Source: Pseudevernia furfuracea | Lineage: Eukaryota > Ascomycota > Lecanoromycetes > Lecanorales > Parmeliaceae | DNA length: 64,000 nucleotides | Direction: 5' to 3' | Assembly: GCA_022315425.1 (NCBI GenBank) | Contig: JAIUPT010000021.1 | Coordinates: 1,302,001 to 1,366,000 of the forward strand | In this document: piece after piece, positions 22,868 through 33,289 of the stretch | How positions within the stretch are numbered: the first letter of the stretch is position 1 | How the letters are laid out: the number at the start of each line of letters is the position of its first letter | The notes under the pieces: model-generated | Told to the model about the DNA's origin: nothing | What the model saw: only the letters and a program-made list of their open reading frames with translations | The model's database searches: none | Translations under genes and position numbers: made by a program

Positions 22868-24113
22868 GTCGTTATTTTTTAAGTGGGGATTTTTAACTGA
22901 GGACTTGGTCTGGTCGTGGATATTGATTTCCTGTAGGACTTTAATACTTGGCGAAGAGGGTGTTCATCATCATCATCATCATGCATTACGTTGCTACCTT
23001 AAGAGGTTAGCATAAACACTTGACGCTAGTGCTTAACGCCGACTCTACGACTCCCCAGATTCTAGATCTCCGCCATTCCGACGAGCTCTCTCCTCTCGCA
23101 ATATCTACTTACATAGACAAAACCTATTCCAGCCAAACCTTTTTGACAACCGTCTGCCAGCCCGCCATAGCAAAGGTTTCAGTCGTGGCTTATCTTCCGT
23201 CATTTACTTTGCTGGAACACCTATCTGCATCAAGATTCAGCTTTTGCAGCTCGATCTCCCACGAATTTGAGGGGTTTGAATTGTCTCGACTCCAACTTCG
23301 ATCGGATATTCTCCTGCAAACTCGAGGATCAACTAGAAGAGAAGATTGCTTTTCTCCAGTACCATGCGTCTCAAGGCTTTCCATGAACTCGTTAGATTGT
23401 GATCGTCTTCGACAGAAGTTCCTGCCTGCCTCTGTAATCGATGAAAAAGGTAAATGTCGCTACAAAAGTTGTAAAGGAAATTAGAGGCACCAGAAGTGGC
23501 ATTAGGTGACCTGGTGAGAACGAACGACTGATAGCATCTATAGTAGAAGGGGATCAGGACCAGCCAAATGGTACTTTGAAGGTACGCAAAAGACCCAAAG
23601 TAGGTCCGGAAAAGGGTGCTATGGCACAAGAAATTAAATCACTTTCAATTGCAATGTTCTGAAGCGCGAAGCATGTGAGGTGGATGCCACCAAAGTGAAC
23701 AGACCCAATGAATAAAGCTGGATGTCTCACCTTGGAATTGAGAAAGAGCTCAGGCTTTCTGCGATTCCAACAATCTCTTTGCTTTTCTCCTAGATTGGCA
23801 AATTCGGACTGTCCGGTAGCAAAAAACGTGCTCACTCACACCTGTAACCATGAGAACGCATGCAATGATCTTAGCTCAGGCCAGAAGCCGTTCGTGCCCA
23901 CGCTAATTGAGCTCTGATAGTAATTTGAAAGTCTAGGAAGTAAAATACAGTGATAGCAGTGTATCAATGACTCCAAAATTACGCCATAGCAATTGCTCGT
24001 CTATACATCGAAGTAAAAAACCTCCAATCCCCTGTTTGAATATTAGGGCTTTGAAAGACGGTAAAGGTGTCCTGGCTCGACGCAGACTGCTAATGGATCA
24101 TATTTCTTGTGAC
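22868..24113. other. 1.25 kb intergenic interval
   Basis: Between the start of the WW gene and the 3' end of the transporter gene. A frame of 154 codons at 23020-23484 begins with TTG, lacks an early ATG and resembles nothing I know; minus-strand ORFs at 23333-23629 and 23554-23835 likewise. A (CAT)6 run at 22965-22982 lies just upstream of the WW gene. I do not support a gene here. Confidence 0.4.
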
Positions 24114-25639
24114 CTATGTAGATTTGTCGGCACCCTTGATGGTGGAGGTCAAATACTTCGAATCATAGCCGACAGTAGGTGCAAGTCCTCCAAGAAGAAC
24201 GAAAAGCATCATAAGTATGGCACCTAACACAATGACTTTTCGAAGAGCAGGACGGTTAGAGCCGAACTCAGCCCAGAGGCGGCCAGCTTCCGAGAATTGT
24301 GCTTTCATGGTGGCGGCTCCAAGCTTATAGTAGACTAGTCCACCAAGGGCAATACTGTAACCGAAGTATTGGAGAGGTGATATTAGGGTGCCCCAGATGG
24401 CGATGGAGGCACCAACGAGCAGGATGTCCTTCAAAACGCCGCAGAGGGTCATCACCAAGCCCGATGTTCTACCAATCTGAGAATGTTAGGCCTTGCATAG
24501 TCATAGGATTGAGCTTACATACCAGAAACACCACTGAGACGTTCAACGCAAATGCCACCATTGCATTTGCCAATAGTATCCACAAGCCCACATGATATAG
24601 CTCCTCCATCTGGATCCGTGGTATTTCAAACACCAAAGCCGTACAGAAGTTCATGATGGCGCAGACTGGGGCGAAGTAGTAGAGCGATACCAATGGATCC
24701 ATCTTGTACTCGGCGGAGCTCAGTAGTCGTTCCACCATGACCAGTCTGATTGCTTCGAACAAGATACCTCCAAGCTGAAAGATGACTCCTAGCATGACGA
24801 ACTTAATCTCGCCAATTGAGGCGATAACGACGCCGAGGACGATGAAGGATACGTTGAAGAGGACTTTCATATCGGCTTTGTGGATTCCCATGGCCCAACC
24901 GATAAGCAGGACTGCAACGGGTGTAGTAGCCTGTCAAAGATCATCAGAATATCATTTGCCTCCGCCTGCAGGAACCAGTTACAAACCTTCAACATCTGTA
25001 TGAAAGCCACACTAAGGTATAGGTACGTCAAATTGCCGCAAATCAACGACAGGCTGAAGAAGGCACCAATTGGTACAATGGCTCGTAGATAGACCCTGCC
25101 GGTCATTTTGACTGTTTTGCGGCCATCGAGAAGATTTGTAGTGCGTGCCATGACCTGGGTCATAAGGGTGGCAAACGTAAGGTGCCAGCATGTGAGAGTG
25201 ATGGCTACAGAGAGGAATGGCGGATTAGCTGAGAGAAAGGCAGTGTTCGAAGGTGAACATACGATAGTCTGAAGTTTAAATGTCAGTGGAGTCAACAAGC
25301 ATTTGTCTTTTGCAAGGCACTCACGAAATTTGGCAGTGTCCAGAATCCATTTGTTGAAGAGAATGACACTGGAGCTCAAGGTGATCCATGTTCTGTAGCA
25401 AAACAGTCAGTATCACGAGCCTGTACTGTAGAGGTATGTATCTGTCCTCTTCGCTGCCAGTTCAGGGGCACCTACATTACGTAGAAGGCTGGGTGTAACG
25501 TGGATGCTGGGGCCTCCCTCTTCTCGATTTCTGGGTTGACAGTCGGCAGCACTGGCAAGGTGGGAGTCGCTGGTCCATCTCTGATTATCTCTGCAGATAT
25601 GCGCTCCTTCTCCGAGAAGGCTTTCTCAGGGTCGCCCAT
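24114..25639 (-). CDS. Triose-phosphate/nucleotide-sugar transporter family (DMT superfamily) membrane protein
   Basis: Proposed exons: 25639-25476, 25392-25325, 25268-25263, 25204-24987, 24930-24523, 24476-24114, giving 408 residues. Introns are 83, 56, 58, 56 and 46 nt, with branch and splice signals. Exon 3 is only six bases; with it, the reading is LDTAKFHYPITLTCWHLTF, the motif of the family, and without it the frame is lost. The protein begins with a cytosolic tail (MGDPEKAFSEKERISAE), then about ten hydrophobic segments, including ITWITLSSSVILFNKWIL, AIVPIGAFFSLSLICGNLTY, LYLSVAFIQMLKATTPVAVL and GLVMTLCGVLKDILLVGAS. The KATTPV motif is typical of TPT-domain carriers in Golgi/ER membranes that exchange nucleotide sugars or sugar phosphates; substrate cannot be read from sequence. 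It ends in a short hydrophilic tail. Confidence 0.88.
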
Positions 25640-26280
25640 GTTGACTCTGGCTAGTTGGGCGTTGAAGAAAGAGTGAATTTCGAACGGCCGCGACCGTTGA
25701 GCGCTACCGGGTCGAAACAGGATGAAGGAGGGACTCTGTATTTATGATGAAGCAGGTGAGAATATTGAGGGAGATGATCGGTGACCGGTGAGGATGAAAC
25801 TTTTGTGTTGACGTTGTTGCGTGTCCGCGAATCCCAACTTTCCCAACCTGCGCCGCCCTCGGCTGAGCGCCCTTAATTTGTTTCACTCGTTGGTGGAGGC
25901 AACTGGAAGCGGCTCCCAACATTCATTCTCAAGTACACCGTAACCAGATTTTCCACATATAGTAACATATACTTCCTAATCTCTTACTCGTATTCACACT
26001 ATTCAGAATGTGCGATTAGTAGTAGACCACAAAATGTTCTCGCGCTTATGTACGATGATGCGTGGCCTGGGTACACCGCAAATAACGTCCTCAGCCCTTA
26101 AAGTACGGAGAAAGGCTTCGGATTTAGGATTTAGGCTGCCACGGCCGCCGTTACCATGTATCATCATATCGTGTTTACAAATGCTCTGTATAAATGAATC
26201 GACATCCTTCGATGCTCATAAAATCTATCTGTTTTGAGTCTCTTATCACTTGTAACTCGTATATACTGTGAATCATCAAA
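25640..26280. promoter_or_regulatory. Bidirectional promoter between the transporter and the aldo-keto reductase
   Basis: The genes diverge with 641 bp between start codons. A TATA-like tataaat at ~26191 lies about 90 bp upstream of the reductase ATG, and a second tatata-like site is at ~26260. Assignment is by position. Confidence 0.45.
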
Positions 26281-27307
26281 ATGCCTACAATCAATGGGAA
26301 GCAAATTGGCCGCACCGGCTATGGAATGATGAGTATGTTCTCCTCCCACCCCACATTTGTTTCACGAGACTCTGCTGAACCACGGCTCAGATCTCACGTG
26401 GCGTGAGACTCCTATTCCAGATGAGCAAGCTTTCGCAGCAATGAAGGCAGCCCTGAATTCAGGAGCAAACCTCTGGAACGGGGGCGAGCTCTATGGCAAA
26501 CCGCATGCCAACTCCCTCCAACTCCTCAATCGATACTTTACCAAGTACCCTGAAGACGCGGACAAGGTCGTAATCAGCATAAAGGGGTCCATATCACCCA
26601 CCAAGATGGCACCCGACAACAGCGAGAAGAACATTCGAAGAAGCATTGATGAGTGTCTCAAGATCCTAGACGGCAAGAAGTTCCTCGATCTCTTCGAGCC
26701 TGCGCGGCAAGATCCGAATGTGCCTTTGGAAGAGACCATGAACGCCATGGCCAAATACATTAAAGAGGGCAAGCTTGGTGGCATAAGTCTTAGCGAGGTC
26801 ACCGAAGACCAAATCAGGAACGCCGAGAAATTTCACAAGGTTGCGGCAGTCGAAGTAGAAATGAGCCTTCACAGCCCTGATATCCTGCATAACGGCGTCG
26901 CCAAAACCTGCGCTGAACTGGACATCCCAGTAATAGCCTATTCTCCAATGGGGCGTGGCCTATTGACCGCAAGATTCTCAAAGCCTGAAGACATCGAAAA
27001 GGGCGACGTCAGACATCGTTTGCCGCGCTTCCAGCCTGGAAATATGGAGAAAAATGCTGCGATGGGCCTGGAGGTTCAAAAAGTGGCAAAAGCGAAAGGC
27101 TGCACACCTGCACAGGTGGCACTAGCTTGGGTACGCTCATACAGTGGAAAGGAAGGCTTTGGCACCATCATCCCAATACCAGGCTCTACGACCGAGGAGA
27201 GGGCTATCGAGAATGCAAATGAAGTGACTCTCAGCGACGAGGAGCTGAAAGAGATCGGGGAAATTATGAAAAAGACAGAAGTGGCGGGGGGTCGATACTA
27301 TCACTAA
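26281..27307 (+). CDS. Aldo-keto reductase, pyridoxal-reductase-like
   Basis: Exons 26281-26332 and 26391-27307 with a 58-nt intron (GTATGT donor, CTCAG acceptor) give 322 residues. The join restores GRTGYGMMNLTWRETPIPDE, the expected N-terminal strand of the AKR8-type family. The barrel then shows NSGANLWNGGELYG (active-site Tyr), VVISIKGSI (Lys), FLDLFEPARQDPNVPLEET, GGISLSEVT, AVEVEMSLHS, PVIAYSPMGRGLLT and the NADP-binding end TIIPIPGSTTEERA. The position that holds His in classical aldo-keto reductases (usually I-H-W) reads P-A-R here, as I recall for pyridoxal reductases. The family reduces pyridoxal to pyridoxine with NADPH in vitamin B6 salvage, in the cytosol; other aldehydes are possible substrates. 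Length is standard. Confidence 0.88.
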
Positions 27308-27833
27308 TTCCGTGCGACGAGTATGACAAAGATCGTAGGCGGTCAATACTGATTACTTGTGTGATCTGGCTAACATGAAGGTATGGATTGATCCAGTTGG
27401 CATCATCAGAGGCAGTCATCACATCTCCTTTTCAGTGCATAATTGACTACCGGGGCTGTGTGGAACCACATTGCGTCTCCCTCAATCCTTCCGTATCACT
27501 GCGTCTAAAACCCGCCAATCACTTGGAAGGCTACTGCAGAGGCATACCATCCATCATCATGTTCTCTCGGACAATTGCCTATTTCTGACAACTGTGCCCG
27601 GGCAAGGGGGTGTTTCATCCTTAATCGCTTTTGTCGCCAATGCGCGAATGTTCTCAGCTCATGCGCCGCAATGACTCGTGGCTTAATTCTTTCCCTCAAC
27701 ACACTATACCACAAATGCCTGCTTCCGTCTGAGCTTATATACTCCCATTCAACCCCACTATACCTTCACGCTCGAGTGGACATCTGGGTACAAAACCTTC
27801 CGCTCACCCTCCCTCAGCCTGAGTGGATCTAAC
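27308..27833. other. Intergenic region upstream of the secreted protein gene
   Basis: This 526 bp holds the terminator of the reductase and the promoter of the next gene. A TATA-like sequence (cttatatactcc) at ~27736 lies roughly 100 bp before the start codon. No gene is supported. Confidence 0.4.
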
Positions 27834-28712
27834 ATGTCTACTGTCAACCTTTTCTCACTGACAGCCCTCCTCGCCCTTTGCACCCACACCCTCGCAAATG
27901 GCATCCCCGTCGTCGTTTCTCCCGGTCTCAACGTCTCCTCCAAGCCAAACGTGACAGCCCACATTCCCTCGTGCACCAACCTCACCAACAACGCCCCTAG
28001 CCCTTACTGCTATACTAAGCTACAAGAAACAGCCTACCTCACAAACTGGAACCTCACGTCCCCGGAACTGTGTGCCCCAGACGAGCTCTGGTCGACATGC
28101 TTTCTGCGTTCGGCATATGGAAAGCCGGGCCCAAATTGCACCATCCTCACTAATGACACGAAGACCTGCGAGCAGTATAACTGCACATCATTGTCACTGA
28201 GCACCGCCCTGTGCCCGGAGCCGACAGCGTCAAATAGCACGAATGACACCACGGCAGATGCAGCAGAGAAATGGTACGCCGCCTGGAACGTCTATGCCCT
28301 CCAACACCACATCTCAGCCTGGTCGGCCGCCCTCTCAGCCAACACCTCAACCAAAGCCATCCTCGCGGCCGTCAACCCTCGCATCCCCAACACCGCCACT
28401 TCCCTACTCACAACCCTGATCCCCAAGTACGGTCTCAATACCAGCACAGACGCAGACGCCGCGTTGGTCAAACTGTTGAAAGTGCCGACGGTGACACCGG
28501 AGCCAGCATATGGGAACGTGAGGGTCAGGGGCGAGAGTAGCACGTTGACGGGGGTGCAGTGGCAGCTGGCGCTGAAGATGAGAATGGGGCAGGTTTTAGA
28601 CCTGGCGATGGGGCGCTTTGAGGAATTCTTGGGTGCGGTGAAGGGTGGGGCGTATAGTGCGAAAGGGTTGGCGAGTGTGGGGAATTTGACGATGAGTTTG
28701 ATGGATGATTGA
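27834..28712 (+). CDS. Secreted, heavily N-glycosylated protein of unknown function
   Basis: A 292-residue single-exon protein with ATG at 27834. Residues 1-21 form a signal peptide (MSTVNLFSLTALLALCTHTL followed by an Ala/Asn cleavage region). The mature chain has eight cysteines, all in the first ~110 residues (for example SCTNLT, PYCYTK, ELCAPD, STCFLR, NCTILT, TCEQYNCTSL, ALCPEP), consistent with four disulfides. It also has about a dozen N-x-S/T sequons. The second half is Ala/Leu/Thr-rich and helical (WYAAWNVYALQHHISAWSAA), with no GPI-type hydrophobic tail. I do not recognise the family. A cell-wall or extracellular role, possibly in interaction with a host or substrate, is inference from these traits only. 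Confidence 0.7.
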   Translation: MSTVNLFSLTALLALCTHTLANGIPVVVSPGLNVSSKPNVTAHIPSCTNLTNNAPSPYCYTKLQETAYLTNWNLTSPELCAPDELWSTCFLRSAYGKPGPNCTILTNDTKTCEQYNCTSLSLSTALCPEPTASNSTNDTTADAAEKWYAAWNVYALQHHISAWSAALSANTSTKAILAAVNPRIPNTATSLLTTLIPKYGLNTSTDADAALVKLLKVPTVTPEPAYGNVRVRGESSTLTGVQWQLALKMRMGQVLDLAMGRFEEFLGAVKGGAYSAKGLASVGNLTMSLMDD

Positions 28713-29985
28713 GAGGAGGGATATGGAGTTGGGGGAAGGAAGGTCGGCGTCTTTGCGGGATGGAGTCGTCGACGTCTGCTTGGAGGTCTTTGGTGGTCTT
28801 TGTATGCTAAGGCTATGGGAAGACGAATGTGTGATGATCATTCTACTAGTGATGCATTGAAGAGTAGCAATGGGAGTCTCATCGCTCAGGATATGTACAG
28901 GAACCTATCCGAATGTCAAGCGAGGGTAGATCAGGCCGCTTGAGAGCAGGTGATAGGTGCTTCCTAGAAGCCTCTTGCTAGGCCTTGCATAGCATAGCTT
29001 ACTTGGTATGGTGGGTGGGATAGAGTAGACCCTGCAGCAGCCTCCCTCCATGGAATCTACATCCTTCTTCCCACCTAGAACCTGGTTCCTGGTTCTCGTT
29101 CTTAATCTGGTGACTTTGTTGAAATATGAATATCATCTCGATCAAGCTCTTTCGATTAATTACCTTTTCAACAGACTTAGCCGGGGGGGCCCAACAGTGG
29201 CCTTGAAGTGATCGTGTTCCCGTTCTCCCATAATCGTATTCTTGAAGTTTCCTACAGTCCGACAAGTCTCTGCCATTCGTTTCCTTGTTTCCAGCAATCC
29301 AAGTACCTCAAACCACCGAGATCTCTCCACCAGGAAGCACCTTCCAACCAGAGCAAAATGTCACTTGGTTCCTGACTTTCAGATTCTACCGACGTAACAA
29401 TCCGAACCTAAATCTTTCTCGCATGTAAAGCTCCGACTAGATGTTCCTGCGATTCCAAAATCGGTGTGTTGCGGGAGTGCTGGAACCGTGACACTCACCG
29501 GAGGATGAGACGATACCGGGAAAAGAAGGGAGCACGGAAACTTGAGTAACCTCGTAGGCAAGGCATATATATATATGTGTGGCAGATAGATCAATCAGGA
29601 AACTCGGAGTATATAACACAATCGTGTCCACTTAAGGTTGTCATGTTGTGCAATTGAGAAAAACTATGTATGCTGCCTTTTTTAGGGAGTTCGATCAACA
29701 GTGCAATGGTAAAAAAGTAGGAAGCATAACGGTCTAGAGGGGGCCCATGGGAATATAAAGCCCCATGGCAATCAAAGAAATAGTCTACGGACGTTTGTAT
29801 GAATGGAAGGATAAACAGAACGTTAAACCGAACCGAGATCGTACTGCTGGACTTTGTGTCTCCTGGAAAGCTAGCGACTCCTGCTTTCTGTATGCCACCA
29901 ATGAGTTTTTCACTCGTACTCAGCCTCAAACGATCCCATTACTTGTCTTGACGAGCTGGTGGCTCACGATTTCTTCACGTTTTGG
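28713..29985. other. 1.27 kb intergenic interval between convergent genes
   Basis: It separates the 3' ends of the secreted-protein and Hsp70-like genes. A (TA)n run lies near 29566-29576. I see no credible coding sequence. Confidence 0.4.
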
Positions 29986-32287
29986 TCACTCGTACTTTGC
30001 CTCGACCGATCCCAATTCTTTTCCGTTCAGCTCGGACGAGAACTTCATCACAGCGGAGTCGTAAGTGACGACGAGATCGTAAGCTATCTCGTAAAAGGAG
30101 CGGCCATCCCGCGAGGTGTGCTGCTTGAAGTTCGAGCGCGGTACGTCTTTGAAGTTGGCAGTCAGAATGCAGTTGGTCGTTGTGAAGCCTTAATATATTG
30201 AAGAAGGTCAGCGAGTGCCGGTTGTTCGTAATAACTTTTACAGGTGCTTTGCAATGGTAACTTACCTTTACCAGGATAGACCGGAGCCCATACAGCTTCA
30301 GACTGTACGAGCGAGTCCTTGAATAGCAATTGATTTTCTGTGAAATCCTGCTCGAGCGTGCGGTAGAACTTAACAGAGAGTCTCTTTTCGCGGTGGAGGT
30401 CCTCCCCCTCGAAAGGATATGAGTAAGTTGAAATACTAGGAGCCTAGACGCTGACATACCGTGTAAATGTACCACGTCATTTTTAGGACCTCATCGCGCT
30501 CTCGTAGAGGATCCCACGTCTTTGGTTGACCTAAGTCCTCGGCTCCATACGGGCACCAGGCGGACACCCCGTAATGTCTAGTTGCAATGGTCGATGTGAT
30601 GACTGCTTCCCGAGGAACTTGATTTAGCACCGCCCCTCTGAGATAGATTTAGCTGGGTACATGTTTCGCCCGCGAATGTGTGCTCACTTGACAATGGCAG
30701 ACCAGCTGTCACAGTAAAGTCAGTAAAGGACGTCTTCAGATTTAGTTGCGAAGATAACACGAGAACTTACGCGTCGGTAGGCTGTATGACCTGAATGTCC
30801 GGATGTTGTTTTTCGAGATTTTGCCTCAGGTAAATACTGGAACCGAACCCTCCAACGAGGAAGATTGCCTTCCGAGCGTCAGCTGATACTTATGGTTTCC
30901 TTTGATGGGAATTAGATTTTGCCTCACCTTAATTTCTTTCGCTTGTGGGTGATTTTCCTCCATCCGTTTGATCCTGACAGCGCTGACCTGTTCTTCGACA
31001 AGGCGGTTGATGTCTGCAATAAGAGGTGCAAAGATATCTTCCAAGATCTCTCTATGCAAGAAGAACCCTAAGCTCCTCCCCTTTTTTTTCTCTTTTTTTG
31101 AATGGGTTGATAGAATAACGTACCTGGTAACACTGAAGCAATTAGAGGCAATGTTGTTGGCTGGATCGTCCTTTAGACCTGCCATTGGGAAATTCACGTA
31201 GTGTACATCGTCCTCTCGTTGCTCGAATGGATTGAAGGCTGGTTTCACCGATTCATCAAAGAATTGCATCGCAATACGGTAGGACTTATGTTTTCTTAAG
31301 GCAATGTATTGCTCGTCGCCCACGGCATCTTTAATGGCCTCCTCGAATCTTCTATTGATCATGAGAGATCCAGCTAAACCACCTGAGGGCCGTCATCAGC
31401 AATACTCCGGTTTTTTTAGACTGCTAGATATCTGACCTTTGCCCGGGACTAGCTCTCTGAGCTCCAATGGATCGAGCTTCGTAATTTCGTAGGAAATCAG
31501 GTCCACAGTACCACCACCAGCATCGCAAAGAACAAACGCATCGCCGACCTGAAATGGTGTCAGAAATTCTATCATCTTCAGGATGGTGAAATTACTTTGA
31601 GCGCTTTGTCTTTCATGTAGTGGAGTGTATAGAGCGCTGCAGCCTCTGGTTCTTTGACAAGCTGTATTGGATGGATGCCAGCTTTTTTAGCAGCCTGACG
31701 ATACGAAGGGGTCAGCTAGACTTCTTTTTCCTTGACACAGAGATGACTACACGGAAAGTACTATCTTTGGCCTTGTCTGACCACAAGGCTGGGACAGAGA
31801 GGATGAATTTCTTCTGTAGCGATTGGAGGTACTCTTCCGGCCAGGCTGCCTCTATCTTGGACAAGGCGTGCTTATAGATTGCCCCAATGTAGTCCGCAGC
31901 GACATCGATCGCAGGTCTGCCCAAGCGCTGGAGCTCTGCCTTCGTATTATTTTGAGGAACATAGAGCGGCTTTGGTTGGTTAGGGTCGAGAAGAAGCTTG
32001 ATGCCCTCAATTTTTGACCCCGTAGTTGAGTAGGCAAGCTCATAGCCCCAAGTGAATGGCTGATTGGAAGAACCGTCGTATGATATCAACGTTGGCACCT
32101 TTGCTTTGTTCAATCCCTTTGCGCCCGGCCATTCCGTGATTGCAATAGGTTCCGGTTTCTCTGTCCCTGTGAAGATATAAGCTACCCCGCTATAGGTTGT
32201 ACCGAAGTCCAAGCCAATGACAAGCTTGTTCTCATCATCAGCGATGTTCAAAGCACTAAAGGTGTTGTCGATTTTGCTTTCGGCCAT
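29986..32287 (-). CDS. Hsp70-like (HSPA12-type) ATPase-fold protein, ten exons
   Basis: Proposed exons: 32287-31751, 31694-31596, 31548-31437, 31382-31124, 31051-30928, 30868-30771, 30705-30688, 30637-30460, 30407-30266, 30188-29986; 589 residues with every phase consistent. Exon 7 is only 18 nt. The N-terminal actin-fold ATPase shows phosphate-1 loop GLDFGTTYSGVAYIF (from residue 25), DKAKDSTFRAAKKAGI, phosphate-2 loop CDAGGGTVDL (~220-229) and adenosine loop LVGGFGSS (~381-388). The C-terminal part (VSAWCPYG..., RLSVKFYRTLEQDF, GSVEAKYE end) is not a classical Hsp70 substrate domain. Such proteins are common in filamentous fungi as large, fast-evolving families next to the HSPA12 branch; client and function are unknown. 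Cytosolic by absence of a signal peptide. It is divergent from the coiled-coil gene at 33290. Confidence 0.85.
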
Positions 32288-32849
32288 GGCTTGTATGGAG
32301 ACAGTGAATAATGATACTTGACAGAGGATACACATTATATCTCCTTGAGAAGCAAAGCAGCAGCGCTCATCTTGTCTAAATTTGGAAAGTGAAGAACTAA
32401 TGGCTTGGTTCTGATTATCACGCATATGAACAGACATGTAATGCAACCCCAGGGGCATAATGGGACCACCATCACGAAATTCGATCGGTTCCAGACCCCC
32501 ACTTCCTGCGCGCTTTGAGTCATGTGTGTTTTTGGAGGAAGGCTGAGGCTCTAGTGGGGGCAGGAAAGTAAGGCTGTAACATTTTCGGTGCCCCAAACTT
32601 TGATGTGTATCGGTATCAATATAGCCCATAATTGTTGTTCCTTACCTAGTTGCATAGACATTTTCTGGACGGCAAGAAATCATCGAGTCGGTCAGCCGCC
32701 ACCAATATTCGCCGTCTTACCGTCTGACGTCCGGCATACTAGAGCGAGACCTGCATAATCGACGCCCTAATTGATGTGCACCCTCTGACGCCCTGTTTTA
32801 TAGCCCTGTTTCAATAAGTGCGAAAAGTCGGGCCGGAAATCTGTCTGTT

Positions 32850-32880
<31 letters not shown>

Positions 32881-33289
32881 TCCACAACTTCCATTTGAGA
32901 AATTGAACGATTGATCTCTCGGATCGAGCTCGACTATAGGCTCGGCAAAAACGGAGGTGTTCTCCCTCTGAACGTAACACACAATCAGAGCTTATCAAAG
33001 CGTTGTCCGGGCGGTACGTGAGCAGTGTTTACCCCACCCTTCCTGCGAGCTGCATGTCTCGAAAGATTCTAGACCTTTTCAGACCTGTGGTGCGAGGGGA
33101 CCCAAAATCATGCAGGGAAGAGGATGTGTTCCTGCCTTGCTAAATGAAGGCACACTTTCAGCCATATCTCTTGGTGTCCCCTGGCATGATTTCCACTCCT
33201 TGGATGTTCTCATTTCATTCTTGAGCCTGCCTTTCCAACTAGTCTGACGAAGGAGTCAACTCACCCTGAATCTCAATAGGACTTTGAAT
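32288..33289. promoter_or_regulatory. 1 kb region between the divergent Hsp70-like and coiled-coil genes
   Basis: It must contain both promoters. A 7-bp unit (gtggacc) is repeated just over four times at 32851-32880. I found no perfect heat-shock element; gaaagattctaga at ~33060 comes close but has wrong spacing. Confidence 0.45.
32851..32880. repeat. Heptanucleotide tandem repeat (gtggacc, 4.3 copies)
   Basis: Perfect tandem repeat in the intergenic region between two divergent genes. It could be a tandem regulatory site or a neutral minisatellite. Confidence 0.85.

Noticed and set aside
23020..23484. 154-codon plus-strand frame
   Set aside because: It begins with TTG and has no ATG near its start, lacks conserved motifs, and no neighbouring exon could be joined.
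33055..33075. Possible heat-shock element upstream of the Hsp70-like gene
   Set aside because: GAA and TTC blocks have one extra base between them, so the nGAAn phasing is not met.
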